Positions 34,975 through 45,071 of a DNA stretch of 64,000 nucleotides are shown piece after piece. The notes under the pieces are model-generated. The model had not been told where the DNA came from and searched no databases. It saw nothing but the letters and a program-made list of their open reading frames with translations. The DNA is from Eledone cirrhosa. Lineage: Eukaryota > Mollusca > Cephalopoda > Octopoda > Eledonidae. The position numbers were made by a program, and so were the translations under genes. Each line of letters begins with the position of its first letter. Within the stretch, counting starts at the first letter, position 1. The stretch is from positions 10,430,454-10,494,453 of the forward strand of contig OZ024740.1 of assembly GCA_964016885.1 (NCBI GenBank), in the 5' to 3' direction.

Positions 34975-35960
34975 ATAATATATAATATTGGATATTTGAT
35001 AGTGCTTCTCTGTAGTACTCAATAACTCTGTTAAAGCGATAATGCACTTCTATTGCCGATTTCAACAAATCCATACTTGAGGAGGTCCAGTGGAGGGTTA
35101 GATTGAATATGGATGTACAATGAGATTCTTTTAGCTTTCTTAACATCTTCGTATGATTTCGAGTTTACTTTAAATGTGACGTTCAGGAATTTTGCCGTAG
35201 TAAAGTTTACTTCTGTTCTCACTCTCAAACCCAATTTGTTGAATGTTGCAATTATACAGTTGCCGGTGGTACCAGCTGTTCATCAGACAGACCTGCCAAA
35301 CTTTAAAATCCAAAACCCCTGAAAAAAGGTGCTCCAAAACGGGGGAAAATGAGGCAGAATGGGGAGATTTTACATAATGAAAGCTATACCTATTTTCACA
35401 AAAGAAGACATCTCTCCCTCACCCCAAGTGGGTGGGAGATCTCCTCGTAGGATGGGGAGAGTTAACAAGTCTGTATCATGTTGCGTTGTTCGAGAAAATA
35501 AGCCCATCCTCCATGTTCAAGTTCAAACCAATATCACTGAAAAGGTTATATATTTCGTTAAATAAGACCAATACTTGTTCCCAAGTTTCAGCACGATCTA
35601 ATCTACCCATAATGACGTCAGACGCGCCCGTTCCGTCTTTCTTAGCCTGCGTTCTTATTCAAAAAGTGTGATCCTGGCATGTATAAGAATCTGCAGGTAT
35701 CTTTGAGTGATATTTGTGTATCATCTGACTAAATGGTTAGCATTTAGAAGAATGTATTGGTCTATGGATGGATAGTAGCCAAGGACGTCGAATTGTATAT
35801 ACAAATCTCCATTTCGTCATATTTTCAAGCTGCTGAATCACGTGATAACTGTTGCAGTGTTCTTCCATAATTTTTAATTCGTACTGTTTCATGTTACCAG
35901 CGTTTACTCTAACATAAAAACTTTTGCCAAGATCAATGGGTGAGTTAGTTTAACTTGTTT
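34975..35960 (-). pseudogene. PLE copy d: decayed YREDG-type reverse transcriptase
   Basis: On the minus strand, in several frames: QFDVLGYYPSID at about 35,790 (motif A), YTNITQRYLQILIHARITLF, then SDVIMGRLDRAE (35,615, matching SDSAQVTD in the 49.3 kb ORF), NMEDGLIFSNNAT (35,510, motif C with the degenerate YRDD), and after a 200-bp disrupted stretch GLRVRTEVNFTTAKFLNVTF and SLYIHIQSNPPLDLLKYGF (35,060-35,230). It runs directly into the SINE at 34,960. Old and multiply frameshifted, related to the lineage of copy f rather than copy a. Confidence 0.75.
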
Positions 35961-36317
35961 CTTTTGTCCTTGACAATGTTGAACGAAGTTCTTTTTCAGC
36001 GTTGTTATTAGGTTTATTTTGGGATGTTATGTTTTCATTCTATCTCTTGTGTTTTGCAGTTGATTTTATTCTATAAACAGAGAATCCCCACTCCATACTC
36101 TTTAAAAGACAATAAATGAATTGTTTATTGAGTTAGAAACAATTCCGTGAGTCATGGGGAGTCAAAATATGAGTGCATTTTTGTTGGGGGGGGGGGGGGT
36201 AGGATCTGAACCTGGGATCATTTTTGTGTTGTGTGTTTTTATCATCTTTGTTTTTGAGGATGAAAGCCTTTCATAGCATACGTTTTATCACGATGACCAT
36301 TTTCTGATTTTCTTTGA
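35961..36317. other. Unannotated interval
   Basis: Contains a run of 13 G at about 36,185 (TTGTTGG then poly-G). Nothing else recognised. Confidence 0.4.
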
Positions 36318-36410
36318 AGTTGACTAACCGAGTACGTGAGGTCAACTATACATTTCATCCATTTAAGGTTGATAAAAGAGTACCAGTAAAGTACTGGGTC
36401 GATTCTTCCT
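36318..36410 (+). mobile_element. SINE 3'-domain fragment
   Basis: GAGGTCAACTATACATTTCA, TTGATAAAAGAGTACCAGTA and ACTGGGTCGATT match the GTCGATAAAATAAGTACCAG-type central part of the octopus SINEs. The rest is missing. Confidence 0.6.
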
Positions 36411-36668
36411 CTATACCTCTTTCTCACTTTCTTTCTCCCTCTCTCTTATCCATCTCTGGAAGAAATCTGCTGTATCCACACCTGGAGAGGAGAAGGGCAT
36501 CACCAGGTATAAAACTGCCCCAGAGATACCATATGTCAATATGGTGCCTCAAAGGCTACCCCAAAAGTCACGGGTCCATACGTACAATCTAGCTAATAGA
36601 ATTAAACCGTTTTTCATCAGGTGAGTATATCTATTTTTATTGTTGTTTGAATTATATACTTTTGTGTC

Positions 36669-36762
36669 ATGTTTATATACACAAGCAGTGCTTAAACGGA
36701 AGTAGTTGTATATTATGTTTATATACACAAGCAGTGCTTAAACGGAAGTAGTTGTATATTAG
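36669..36762 (+). repeat. 46-bp perfect tandem duplication
   Basis: ATGTTTATATACACAAGCAG begins at 36,669 and 36,715; the two 46-bp units are identical. 36,411-36,668 and 36,763-37,020 hold no recognised feature. Confidence 0.9.
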
Positions 36763-37021
36763 TTTTGTTTAATTTAATGGTACAAAAACACAAAAGTGCT
36801 CAATACAAACTAATGTTAGAAAAATAGAGTCTAATATATTATTTATGTCTAAGATGAACGTGGTTTACATTACCGAACTACAGTTTTATTTATTCTGTAT
36901 GTTGGTTAATTGTCCACATTGAAAAGAAATGATTGTTAATACACCCAGTACACTCTACAGAGTGGAGTGTTGGTGTCATGATAAAATACACCCTGTATAC
37001 TCTGTAAAGTGGTAGTGCTGA

Positions 37022-37134
<113 letters not shown>

Positions 37135-37361
37135 ACTGCGATCCCGGAAAGAATAGTAAAAGGTTTCATCACAATTTCAAAAGGTTTCAAAACTATTTTT
37201 TTGATTTCTATGGCAATACTTCCAAACAAATATCGGGGACTGCGATGGCTACAAAAGTTGCTGCAACTTACGTTAACTTAGTCATGGCATACCTGGATGT
37301 CCAGATATATAAATAATCCAGATTAAAATATGACTTGAATTTCCACAAATATTTGCTAGAC

Positions 37362-37535
37362 CAGCGGTCGCCAACCTTTCTGACCTCACGGACCACTAAT
37401 TCCATAATCTTAAATCCTGCGGACCACTAATATGCATTTTTTAAAAAAGATAAATACATTTAAATTTTTCTGCGGACCACCAAAATGTTTTCTCGGACCA
37501 CCAGTGATCCGTGGACCACCGGTTGGCGACCGCTG
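37362..37535. mobile_element. hAT-type MITE, 174 bp, with 8-bp target duplication
   Basis: Terminal inverted repeats CAGCGGTCGCCAACC / GGTTGGCGACCGCTG (15 bp, perfect), flanked on both sides by TGCTAGAC (37,354-37,361 and 37,536-37,543). An 8-bp duplication and CAG-starting ends are hAT hallmarks. The interior is made of GGACCAC repeats and encodes nothing. Confidence 0.93.
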
Positions 37536-37627
37536 TGCTAGACAACTGGAAACGCTACTTGGATGACTGCCAACACACACTCAACCAACTCAATTAACCC
37601 AAGACTTCAGTTAACAGAATCAATAAT

Positions 37628-37815
37628 TGTCTCTACATTTGGCACAAGGCCAGCAATTATCCCAGTGCATTACTGGTACTTTATTTTATCGACCCCGTAA
37701 GGATGAAAGGCAAAGTTAACCTCGGCGGGATTTGAACTTAGAAGGTAAAGGGCCATAACTCTATGCTGTAAAGCATGGCGTCTGACGCTCTACCGATACT
37801 GCCAATCCACCGCCC
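37628..37815 (-). mobile_element. tRNA-derived SINE with 15-bp target duplication
   Basis: Full-length copy of the 34.6 kb family on the minus strand, bounded by direct repeats AACAGAATCAATAAT at 37,613-37,627 and 37,816-37,830. It inserted in PLE copy e. Confidence 0.9.
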
Positions 37816-38214
37816 AACAGAATCAATAATAACATCCAATTCACAATGGAATATAATCAAAACCAACTTCAATTCCTGGACATTCTAATCATAAAAAAGA
37901 CGCAAATATTCAAACTGACATTCTCCAGAAATCAACAGATTCTAAATAATATTTACCAAATTCGGTGCCTAATCACGCGATCATCCTTAGCCTATCAAAT
38001 TATACTTTAAACTTGAGCCACTTTTCTGCATAAAACTGAACGAACTATGATACTCGCCATTTTTGGCGCAAAATTACCAAAACATTCGATGCTTAATCAC
38101 GCGATTTTCGTCAACCTATCAAATTGTACACCAAATATAGAACAATCTGAGCCACATTTTTTGCATAAAACAAAGAAATTGCCAACATCAGATGCCAGTT
38201 AAAGTCAGCCACAC

Positions 38215-38345
38215 ATCTCTCCATCTCTTCACTTTTGAAACTTGTGAATCTTGTGAAACCGGTAAAGTTATAAGTTATTAGAAATAAACCTTCTTAAAGA
38301 CTCCAATTACATTTTCAACTTCTTTTTCCTATATTTTTACTCGTG
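38215..38345 (-). repeat. Dispersed repeat family R30, partial copy
   Basis: CTTTTGAAACTTGTGAATCT, GTGAAACCGGTAAAG and GACTCCAATTACATTTTC follow the R30 copies at 30.7 and 56.9 kb. 37,961-38,214 upstream has a weak direct duplication (TTGGCGCAAAATTACC, CACGCGAT, TTTTGCATAAAAC), otherwise nothing recognised. Confidence 0.65.
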
Positions 38346-38764
38346 TCATCATCATCATCATCATCACCGTTTTACGTCCATTCTTCCACGCTAGCAGGGG
38401 TTAGACGAGTTGTCCTGTTGTGGGCAGTGTCCAGTCGGCTGACCATGTCTTGCTCACACAGAAACTGATTTTGGCTTGATTTCTACAGCTGGATGCCCTT
38501 CCTAACACCAACCTCATTTACAGTGAGTGGTGGGTGCTTTTTTTCCGTGACGCCTACACAACCACTTTACAGTGTGGGCTGGGTGCTTTTTTACCGTGGC
38601 ACCTCCACGACCACTTTGCAGTGGGAGAGGGTGGGGGCATATTGTCTATATGCTTCAGCTTCGGCTTGTACCCGTGGGGGGGTCGGGTCTTCTGTATTAC
38701 TGCGTGACGCTAGAGGTCACGGTCGTGTGTCATCGCCGTGTGGGGTAAAAGCACCTTACTTTCG

Positions 38765-38766
<2 letters not shown>
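38346..38766 (+). mobile_element. CATCATC-led cephalopod dispersed repeat
   Basis: (CAT)n followed by CCGTTTTACGTCCATTCTTC, CACGCTAGCAGGGGTTAGAC, CAGAAACTGATTTTGGCTTG and GGATGCCCTTCCTAACACCA, then two GTGGGTGCTTTTTTACCGTG-type modules. I recognise this core from cephalopod genomes as a very common SINE-like repeat; that is recall, not a search. Followed by (CA)n to 38,806. Confidence 0.7.
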
Positions 38767-38806
<40 letters not shown>

Positions 38807-38808
<2 letters not shown>

Positions 38809-39189
38809 TACATATTTCAGACGAGTTGATAACACAACGATATAAGTCAAAGAATGATTGAAACCTGAAATGTGATATTATAGTTCATAGGAAGATAGGT
38901 AAAAGACAGTTCAGAGTTCGATCAAATCGATACATTTCCAATCACAGTAATTTCACAATATCACGGAGCATATATAAATGAATAGATAAAACAAGAATTA
39001 AATTACATTAAATTATTTAATTGAATTACGAATATTTCTATAAATAATTAAGTTAGTTATGTTGTTTAATAGATTCTGAGGAAATCAGTACAGAGGAAAA
39101 TGGGATTTCTTACTGTATTGATAGAAACGTTCGTAAACCAATTAAATAATTTAATATAATTCAATACTGGTTAGTTTTATTCATATTGC

Positions 39190-39190
<1 letters not shown>
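38807..39190. other. AT-rich interval without recognised features
   Basis: No frame, RNA gene or repeat recognised. A (TA)n tract follows at 39,193-39,231. Confidence 0.4.
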
Positions 39191-39234
<44 letters not shown>

Positions 39235-39359
39235 CAATAACAGAGAAAGCTTTAAGCTAAACTCCGACTGGTAACCATCTCACTCAACAAACATTGGGTT
39301 ATACGTTAGTATAATCCAATTTAGTGTTTGGAGTGCTAACTATATGTATTTTGTGGAAA

Positions 39360-40267
39360 TATATATATATATAAAACTGAGGATGTCTGTCTGTGTGTGT
39401 GTGAGTTCGAATCCCTAAAACTCGAGAACCACCGCACCGATTGTTTTCAAACTTTACACATGTAATACTTATGTTTAGGGAGTGTTCTGAGCAAAAAAGA
39501 TTTCAAATTTTCAATGCCCTAGGGACCGCATTAGGCGATTTAGCGATCACGCTCTATAATTCTTAGTCTTTCTCTTTTTAGATAGATACATACATATAAA
39601 GTCGCACCCTTATAATATCTGTCTGTATGTCTGCCTGTTTGCATTACGTCACTTCCCTGAAGATGTCTGTCTGTGTGTGTGTGTCTGTGATTTTGAATCC
39701 CTAAAACTCGAGAAGTACCCAACCGATTTTTTTCAAACTTTACATGTGCATTACTTATGTTTCAGAGAGTGTTATGCACATAACAAAATGCAACTTTTTT
39801 TTATCTCCTAGGGCCCACATTGGGTGAAAAACTGCGTTTTTTAAAAATTTTAGGGTTTTTTTTAGGCGTTTCGTAGGACCGATTTCCTTGAAATTGTAAC
39901 TATGTATTAATCAGTCTCTTCTTCATACCGTAAGCAAAGAAAATCCAACTTTCTTATGGCCTAGGGCCCGCATTAGGTGAAAAACTTCATTTTTTCAGCT
40001 TCTTAGGGCTTTTTGGAGGCGTTACGTCTAGCCGATTTTCCCGAAATTTCAAGGCATATTATGCACATAAAAAAAATTCATTTTCTTGATCCCCTAGGGC
40101 CCGCATGAGGTGAAAACCTGCATTTTACCTGCTCCATCGAGGAAAATCTTAAAGATTATCCAGCCATCAGAGTTTTCGGTTTATTTTCTTTACATATTGT
40201 CCAAGCATGCAGTTTTTCCACGCGTTCCAAAATACCTTATCCTGTGCAACGCCGGGTACCACTGCTA
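39360..40267 (+). mobile_element. Helitron-like non-autonomous element
   Basis: Begins ATATATATAAAACTGAGGAT with GTCTGTCTGTGTG and ends GCAACGCCGGGTACCACTGC followed by TAGT. CTAG-T ends after a GC-rich segment and this TATATAAAA plus GTCTGTCTG start are typical of animal Helitrons. The first module (CCCTAAAACTCGAGAA, ACCGATT, TTCAAACTTTACA) is repeated at 39,658-39,775, and the theme CCTAGGGCCCGCATTAGG recurs four times. No protein. Class assignment is from end motifs only. Confidence 0.5.
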
Positions 40268-40270
40268 GTA

Positions 40271-40305
<35 letters not shown>

Positions 40306-40311
<6 letters not shown>

Positions 40312-40415
40312 AGAATCAAAGCTATGTTAGAACATTTAATTGCTGACAATTGTTTCTTCCAAGAAGAAACAATTGTCAGCAATTAGATGTTCTAACATAG
40401 CTTTGATTCTTGTCT

Positions 40416-40416
<1 letters not shown>
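40306..40416. repeat. Fold-back element, about 53-bp arms
   Basis: TAGACAAGAATCAAAGC...ATTGCTGACAATTGTTTCTT is followed after a few bases by its reverse complement (one mismatch). The same palindrome occurs at 55,772-55,890. The second arm contains GAAAC-AATT-GTC, the GAAA / short helix / GUC half of a hammerhead. It is flanked on both sides by (TA)n (40,273-40,305 and 40,420-40,477). Confidence 0.9.
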
Positions 40417-40479
<63 letters not shown>

Positions 40480-40616
40480 AATTAAAATACTAGAGTGTGT
40501 TAGAGTTAAACACCCTCTTCGTATTATAGAAATGACAGTAAAGGTATAGCTCAATGTAATTAAACAGAGCCGAAGAATTATGAAAATAAACCAAAGAAGC
40601 CTTCAATACATCAAAA

Positions 40617-40673
40617 GTCTTTATTAGCCAACAATGTTTCGTCCTATTAGGGACTCATCAGGGCAATTAAAGC
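40617..40673 (-). ncRNA. Type I hammerhead ribozyme candidate (strong)
   Basis: Minus strand, 5' to 3': helix I strand ending GCC (with CTTT further out), core CTGATGA (40,655-40,661), helix II GTCC/GGAC with loop CTAATA, GAAA (40,637-40,640), helix III A-T and C-G closed by loop ATT, cleavage triplet GTT with the cut after minus-strand base 40,630, then GGC pairing back to GCC and AAAG to CTTT across an internal loop. Helix II and core closely resemble the hammerhead of the schistosome satellite family. The short helix III is the known design in retroelement hammerheads. Confidence 0.82.
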
Positions 40674-41183
40674 TATAAGAAGCACTATCGGCCAATACAA
40701 GCCAAAAACTCAGAAGAATATGGAGTGTACATACATTAAAGCATAGGAAAATTATCGGGTAAAAATTATGAAGTAAAAATTGCTAAGGAAGTGAATAACA
40801 TTTTGAACCATATTACAAATATAGTCCAATGCAAAGACTAAAGCTAAACAAAGGTGGTGATATAGAGCGGGAATTATTGTACTATATATAATATAATATA
40901 AAATAATACAATTGATAATGACAATAATAATGATTTCATTTATTGGCCACAAGGGCCGACATATAGGGGACAACACAATAGACAGGGACTGTGGGGGTTT
41001 ACATAGAGATCGAGTAAGTATAAATAACAAAAAACAAAATAACAATAAAAATACAACAATGAAAGTTCCCCAATAAGAGGGATCACCACCCAGGGTTGAC
41101 TCGAGCACCCCACCAGTCCTGAGCCACCCGACGCTCCTAGGGCACCCGGGAAGGGCACCCCTCTCCTTCTCGAATTCACCAGC

Positions 41184-41387
41184 CTACAGGCGCATGATCA
41201 GAGTAGGCCCACTCACGCGGGCCATTCTCGCCACATTCACCCACCTTTCAGTAAATGTACTGGGGGGCAGCACTTCTCTCTCCACCCTCACCTTCCTTTC
41301 CAAGTGAAACTTGAAGAAGTTGATGAGGGATTGGCCGAAGAGAAAAGTGTCTGTCTTCAGTCCTTTCAACCTGGTCCACCATGCAAC
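41184..41387 (-). pseudogene. LINE ORF2 C-terminal tail beyond an in-frame TAG
   Basis: The ORF2 frame stops at TAG (41,388-41,390) but continues in the same frame with VAWWTRLKGLKTDTFLFG, then NFFKFHLERKVRVERE and ERWVNVARMARVSGPTLIMR. The paralogous copy at 29,000-29,160 reads AAA GAG GTT where this one reads AAA TAG GTT. So the stop is a single G-to-T change in a Glu codon, and about 67 residues belong to the intact protein. Confidence 0.85.
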
Positions 41388-43928
41388 CTATTTCGCTACT
41401 GCCACCAGGCAGAGGAAAATTGCCTGCCCTTCCTGACCAAAAGAAGGCGGCGGGTCAATCTTCACTGTGGACTCGGACGATAGCCGGATCCGTTCTACAC
41501 GCGACAATAGCTGTTCGACATAACCCCACAAGTCAGCAATGCACGGACACTGGACGAGTGCGTGCAGAACGGTTTCGTCGCTCTGTGCGCATCTCGGGCA
41601 GGTTCGTCTGACAGCACTTCCGTGCCTGTAGAGTTTATCCCGAACCGGCAGCGCCCCCCGGTAGCACTGCCAAGCGAGGGATTTCTGGAAGTTATCCATC
41701 GTCCCCGGCTCGAAAGTCCTCCGGAACATACTGGTCAGTTCTACTTCGTTGACGCCTAGAGCCTCTCCTAGTACGTCATCGCACTTGCCCTCCACTAATC
41801 CTCTATAGAAATCTTGAGTGGAAGTTCCACTGACCGCATTGCCCACCTTGCAGAGTGCAGTGAGCGCCTGGCAACATTCCAGATGCCAGTCGCCCAGTCT
41901 CGGTCTCTTCTTGACCCAGGACTGCAGCTCAGTCAAAGAGATGAGCTGCGGAAAGGCCCGTCTAACAAACGGCGACCACACCTGTTCACCGTTTAGGCAA
42001 AATATCTGGAGATGTCGCAGCCTCAGCGCATGTCTGCGCATCATTAGCCACGGCATGCCCAGCCCTCCACGAAGAGGGTGCTGGCAGCAGATGGACCGCC
42101 TCACCAACGGGACCTGTCCCCTCCACAAAAATTTGAAAAGGAGCCGTTCCAAATTGGCGAGGCGTGGACGGGGGCAAGGCACGACGGTCAGGCGGTAGTA
42201 GATGACGGACGCGATGTACGCGTTCGCCACCTCCGCCCGCCCTTTCAGTGATAGCTTTCTCTCAGCCCATTTCTGGGTGAGGTTGGCTATCCTGCTCGTC
42301 ACCTCGTCCCAATTCTTATCCACCTGGAGGTCTGGTCCGAACCAAACCCCGAGCAACTTTACCGGTCCGTCTGTCCAGCGCCCAACGACGCTGTTGGACG
42401 GCATGGACTTGCCTCTCCAGGTGCCGAGCTGCAAGCCCACCGACTTTTCCGGGTTAAGTTTTGCTCCCGTCAACCTTTCATATTCCTCCAAATGGGTGCG
42501 GATCACCTCGATTTCCGAGGCGTCCGACACCATCACGGTGATGTCGTCCGCATAAGCGGACGCAGCCTTTCTACGTCCCGGTTCGAGCGGGATGCCCTGC
42601 AACAACTCCAGCTTCCGCAGTAGAGGCTCAAGAGTCAATACGTACAGAAGTGAGGAGAGAGGGCACCCTTGACGGACCGATCGAGAGATCTGAAACGGTT
42701 CCGAGAGGTGGCCATTAACTTTGACCACCGAGCAGATGCCGCTGTACATTGCAGCGATCCAGCTTCTGAAGACGGGGCCGAAGCCAGCCGCCTCGAGGAC
42801 AGCCTCCAAGTACCGATGGTCGACCCTATCGAATGCTTTCGATTGATCTAAATTGATCAGAGCCCCACCGAAGCCAGGTTTGCACCCAACCCTCTCTATG
42901 ATGTATCGCATGAGGTGGAGGTTGTCGTGTATGGACCTGGTCGGGATTGCGCAAGTTTGCGCCTCCCCAACCAAATCTTTGACGACAAGCGCCAACCTTT
43001 TCGCTAACACCTTGGCCAAAATCTTAAACTCTGTGTTGAGCAGGGTTATGGGCCTGAAATTATCTAGTGTGTCCCTCTTGTTCTCGTCTTTCCTTATCAG
43101 CGTCACTACGCCACGGCTCACAGAACTGGGAATGTTCCCGTTCTGCTGCCAGTTGCAGTAGAGCGCTTCGAGGAGATCGGAGAACAAGTCTGGCATATTT
43201 ACGTAAAGCTCGTAGGGCAGACCATCCAAACCGGGTAACTTGCGACTCGAGCAGCCGACAAGGGCGTCCTGAATTTCGACTGATGTTATCGGCTCTTCGC
43301 AGCGCTCAGCGTCGGCCGTCGAGAGGCGTGGCAAGCCGTCGAGGTAGGGACTGAAGTCCGCCGCCGTCTCCGACTCACCCATCCTCCCGAACAATCGAGC
43401 AAAGTGCTGGCGAAAGGCCTCACACATCTGCTTGGAATCGCTCAGTTCGTGTCCATCTCGATCCGTCAAAGACCGAATTGTGGTTTTATTTACACGCTGC
43501 GTCTCTGCAAAACGAGCCCATCGGGCAGCTTTGGTTCCCTCGTTCCTCAGAGCACGCGCCTTAGCTCTGACAATGCAACCTTCGTGTTTCGCATTGAAGA
43601 AATGGTCTAGTGCCATTCTCGCCGCTAGCACGTCTGTTGCAATGCCACTACAAATAGCCTCGTCTAACTTAGCTATCAGCCCCTCCTCCTTTCTATTTTT
43701 CTCTATTGCTACTTCTTTGCTAAATCCTATCGAGGTTGCTCTAATCTCTCTTTTGAGAGCCCCCCACCACCTGTTGTTGACAACCCCCCCCCCCCCCCCC
43801 TGCAACTTTTGCTTAACTAAGTTGTTGACCCGGTCCCTGTAAGCTTTACGTGCCGGAAACGACATGTTTAGCTTCCAGTAGCTAGGTCCTAACCTACGTG
43901 TCTTATCTAGGTCGACCATACAGATCAC
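41388..43928 (-). CDS. LINE ORF2: reverse transcriptase (Tx1/L1-like)
   Basis: 846 residues open in one frame. Reverse transcriptase landmarks: FRPITLLNTEFKILAKVLAK (residues 291-310), INLDQSKAFDRVDHRYLEAV (358-377, motif A Asp), SVRQGCPLSSLLYVLTLEPL (417-436, motif B) and ASAYADDITVMV (456-467, catalytic Asp pair). A C-terminal CCHC finger TCPRCAQSDETVLHALVQC follows (C777, C780, H789, C794). The RPITLLNTEFKILAKVLAKR style is that of Tx1/L1-group LINEs. The protein copies its own RNA onto nicked target DNA. The listed start is only where a frame opens: the frame continues upstream into the end of the endonuclease (VAYSDHKLVICMVDL). The true ORF2 starts at 44,617, with one frameshift between. 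Confidence 0.9.
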   Translation of the reverse strand: MICMVDLDKTRRLGPSYWKLNMSFPARKAYRDRVNNLVKQKLQGGGGGVVNNRWWGALKREIRATSIGFSKEVAIEKNRKEEGLIAKLDEAICSGIATDVLAARMALDHFFNAKHEGCIVRAKARALRNEGTKAARWARFAETQRVNKTTIRSLTDRDGHELSDSKQMCEAFRQHFARLFGRMGESETAADFSPYLDGLPRLSTADAERCEEPITSVEIQDALVGCSSRKLPGLDGLPYELYVNMPDLFSDLLEALYCNWQQNGNIPSSVSRGVVTLIRKDENKRDTLDNFRPITLLNTEFKILAKVLAKRLALVVKDLVGEAQTCAIPTRSIHDNLHLMRYIIERVGCKPGFGGALINLDQSKAFDRVDHRYLEAVLEAAGFGPVFRSWIAAMYSGICSVVKVNGHLSEPFQISRSVRQGCPLSSLLYVLTLEPLLRKLELLQGIPLEPGRRKAASAYADDITVMVSDASEIEVIRTHLEEYERLTGAKLNPEKSVGLQLGTWRGKSMPSNSVVGRWTDGPVKLLGVWFGPDLQVDKNWDEVTSRIANLTQKWAERKLSLKGRAEVANAYIASVIYYRLTVVPCPRPRLANLERLLFKFLWRGQVPLVRRSICCQHPLRGGLGMPWLMMRRHALRLRHLQIFCLNGEQVWSPFVRRAFPQLISLTELQSWVKKRPRLGDWHLECCQALTALCKVGNAVSGTSTQDFYRGLVEGKCDDVLGEALGVNEVELTSMFRRTFEPGTMDNFQKSLAWQCYRGALPVRDKLYRHGSAVRRTCPRCAQSDETVLHALVQCPCIADLWGYVEQLLSRVERIRLSSESTVKIDPPPSFGQEGQAIFLCLVAVAK

Positions 43929-44617
43929 AAGCTTGTGATCTGAATAGGCAACCGTTTTAAAATGTGGACATCCTACACTATTTCTATCTCTTTTCCTAAT
44001 GAAAATCCTATCTATGTACGATCTAGATGACCCTATGCGATTGGTCCAGGTCCATACTGGCGCATTAGGGAAATCTAGTCGGTACCTGTCAGACAGTTGA
44101 AACTGGCTGATCAGGTACTTGAGGCTTTTGCACCCCCCCCCCCGCTCCTATCAGATACTCCCACACAATCCCAGCGTGCTTCTAAGATGCCATTCCAATC
44201 CCCTATTAACAGTAAAGGGCGAGACGTAAGCAGAAAGTTTTCCAGGCGCCTAAAGAAGTCCGGCCGACCGGCCCCAGTAGGGGCGTAGACGGCCACCAGT
44301 CTAAAGGCACCACCTTCGCTATTGTTCACGTCCAGGACCACCAACTTTCCGTCAGGATCCCAGAAGATTGACCTTACCTCGAGATCCAGACATTTCCTAA
44401 ACAGCACAGCCACTCCACCTCCCATTCCCGGCCGACTAACAGATGCAAAGATCTGATAATCGTCGAAAATCGGCGCCAGTGCGCGTGTGTCGGAAATTCT
44501 GGTCTCGCTGATGGCAATTACATCCATTCCTAGTGACCTGAGGTCGTTGAGCAAGTGACCTTGCTTCCAGGGCGACCCCAGGCCACGAACATTTAAACTT
44601 CCTACTCTTATGGCCAT
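43929..44617 (-). pseudogene. LINE ORF2: AP-type endonuclease domain, frameshifted
   Basis: The ATG at 44,617 opens MAIRVGSLNVRGLG. Exonuclease-endonuclease-phosphatase motifs follow: Asn9 in SLNVRG, Glu38 in AISETRIS, VAVYAPTG at 108-115, and LLIGDWNG at 136-143 with Asp140 and Asn142. The frame runs into a poly-G/C tract at about 44,135-44,143 and closes at 44,111. In the next frame the domain continues (KYLISQFQLSDRYRLDFPNA, WTWTNRIGSSRSYIDRIFIR, then YSDHKLV with the catalytic Asp-His at about 43,940) and joins the reverse transcriptase. The lesion is therefore a single homopolymer length change, possibly a sequencing error. The endonuclease nicks target DNA to prime reverse transcription. 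Confidence 0.88.
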
Positions 44618-44646
44618 GCTGGCAGGATGAATGGGAGAGGAAAGGT

Positions 44647-44985
44647 TTACTTACCTTCCGGGGTCTTGTGAAGGTCGGGTGGTTCGACCTCCATGGTTTG
44701 TGGGGTTTCTTTTGGGAACCCCTTTAATAGTCTTGAAGTGGGTTTTACGTTCGGGGTTCCCACATCCCGAGGAAAGCTCTTTCGAATTTCTTTGTATGAA
44801 GCGAGCGACATTCGCATCAGAAGCAAATTATCTGGTACGCGAAATGTGCTCGCTTCAAATGTTTCCCCCTCTTTTTCGATGTTTGTGCTTCGTGCTACAT
44901 GGGCCATCAATTCCTTGTTGGCCCTTCTGGCAAGCACGAAGTTTTTAATGTTTTGTTGCTCGGGTTTTATTTGTTCGTGTGATTG
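44647..44985 (-). pseudogene. LINE ORF1 C-terminal continuation in another frame
   Basis: Open after a TAA at about 44,985: PPQSHEQIKPEQQNIKNFVL, ARRANKELMAHVARSTNIEK and further to PDLHKTPEGK and TAA at 44,647, 29 bp before the ORF2 ATG. The same frame is open upstream of the TAA (KSPKRKQAKQTQEQIDTQTS) and overlaps the end of the listed ORF1 in a different frame. I infer that ORF1 originally ran into this frame and was shifted in the A-rich homopolymers at about 45,170-45,230, with one extra nonsense codon. Confidence 0.6.
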
Positions 44986-45071
44986 TGGTGGTTATAGCTT
45001 TGTTAGTGTTGTTTCTATTGTGTCTGCGTTTGTTGTGGGTGGGGTGTCTGTAGTTTCTGATGTTTGTGTGT

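Larger units (their letters stand above)
37195..37960 (+). pseudogene. PLE copy e: RT fragment with two nested insertions
   Basis: Plus strand: GTAMATKVAATYVNLVMAYL (motif B area) at about 37,230, then KYDLNFHKYLLD, interrupted by a hAT-type MITE (37,362-37,535). It resumes with NWKRYLDDCQHTLNQLN at 37,544 (motif C, YLDD). A SINE (37,628-37,815) interrupts again, followed by NIQFTMEYNQNQLQFLDILI at about 37,835. Removing the two insertions with their target duplications restores adjacency of the conserved blocks. TAA codons and shifts show it was already degenerate. The FTMEYN...FLDI pattern is typical of Penelope-like polymerases. Confidence 0.77.
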
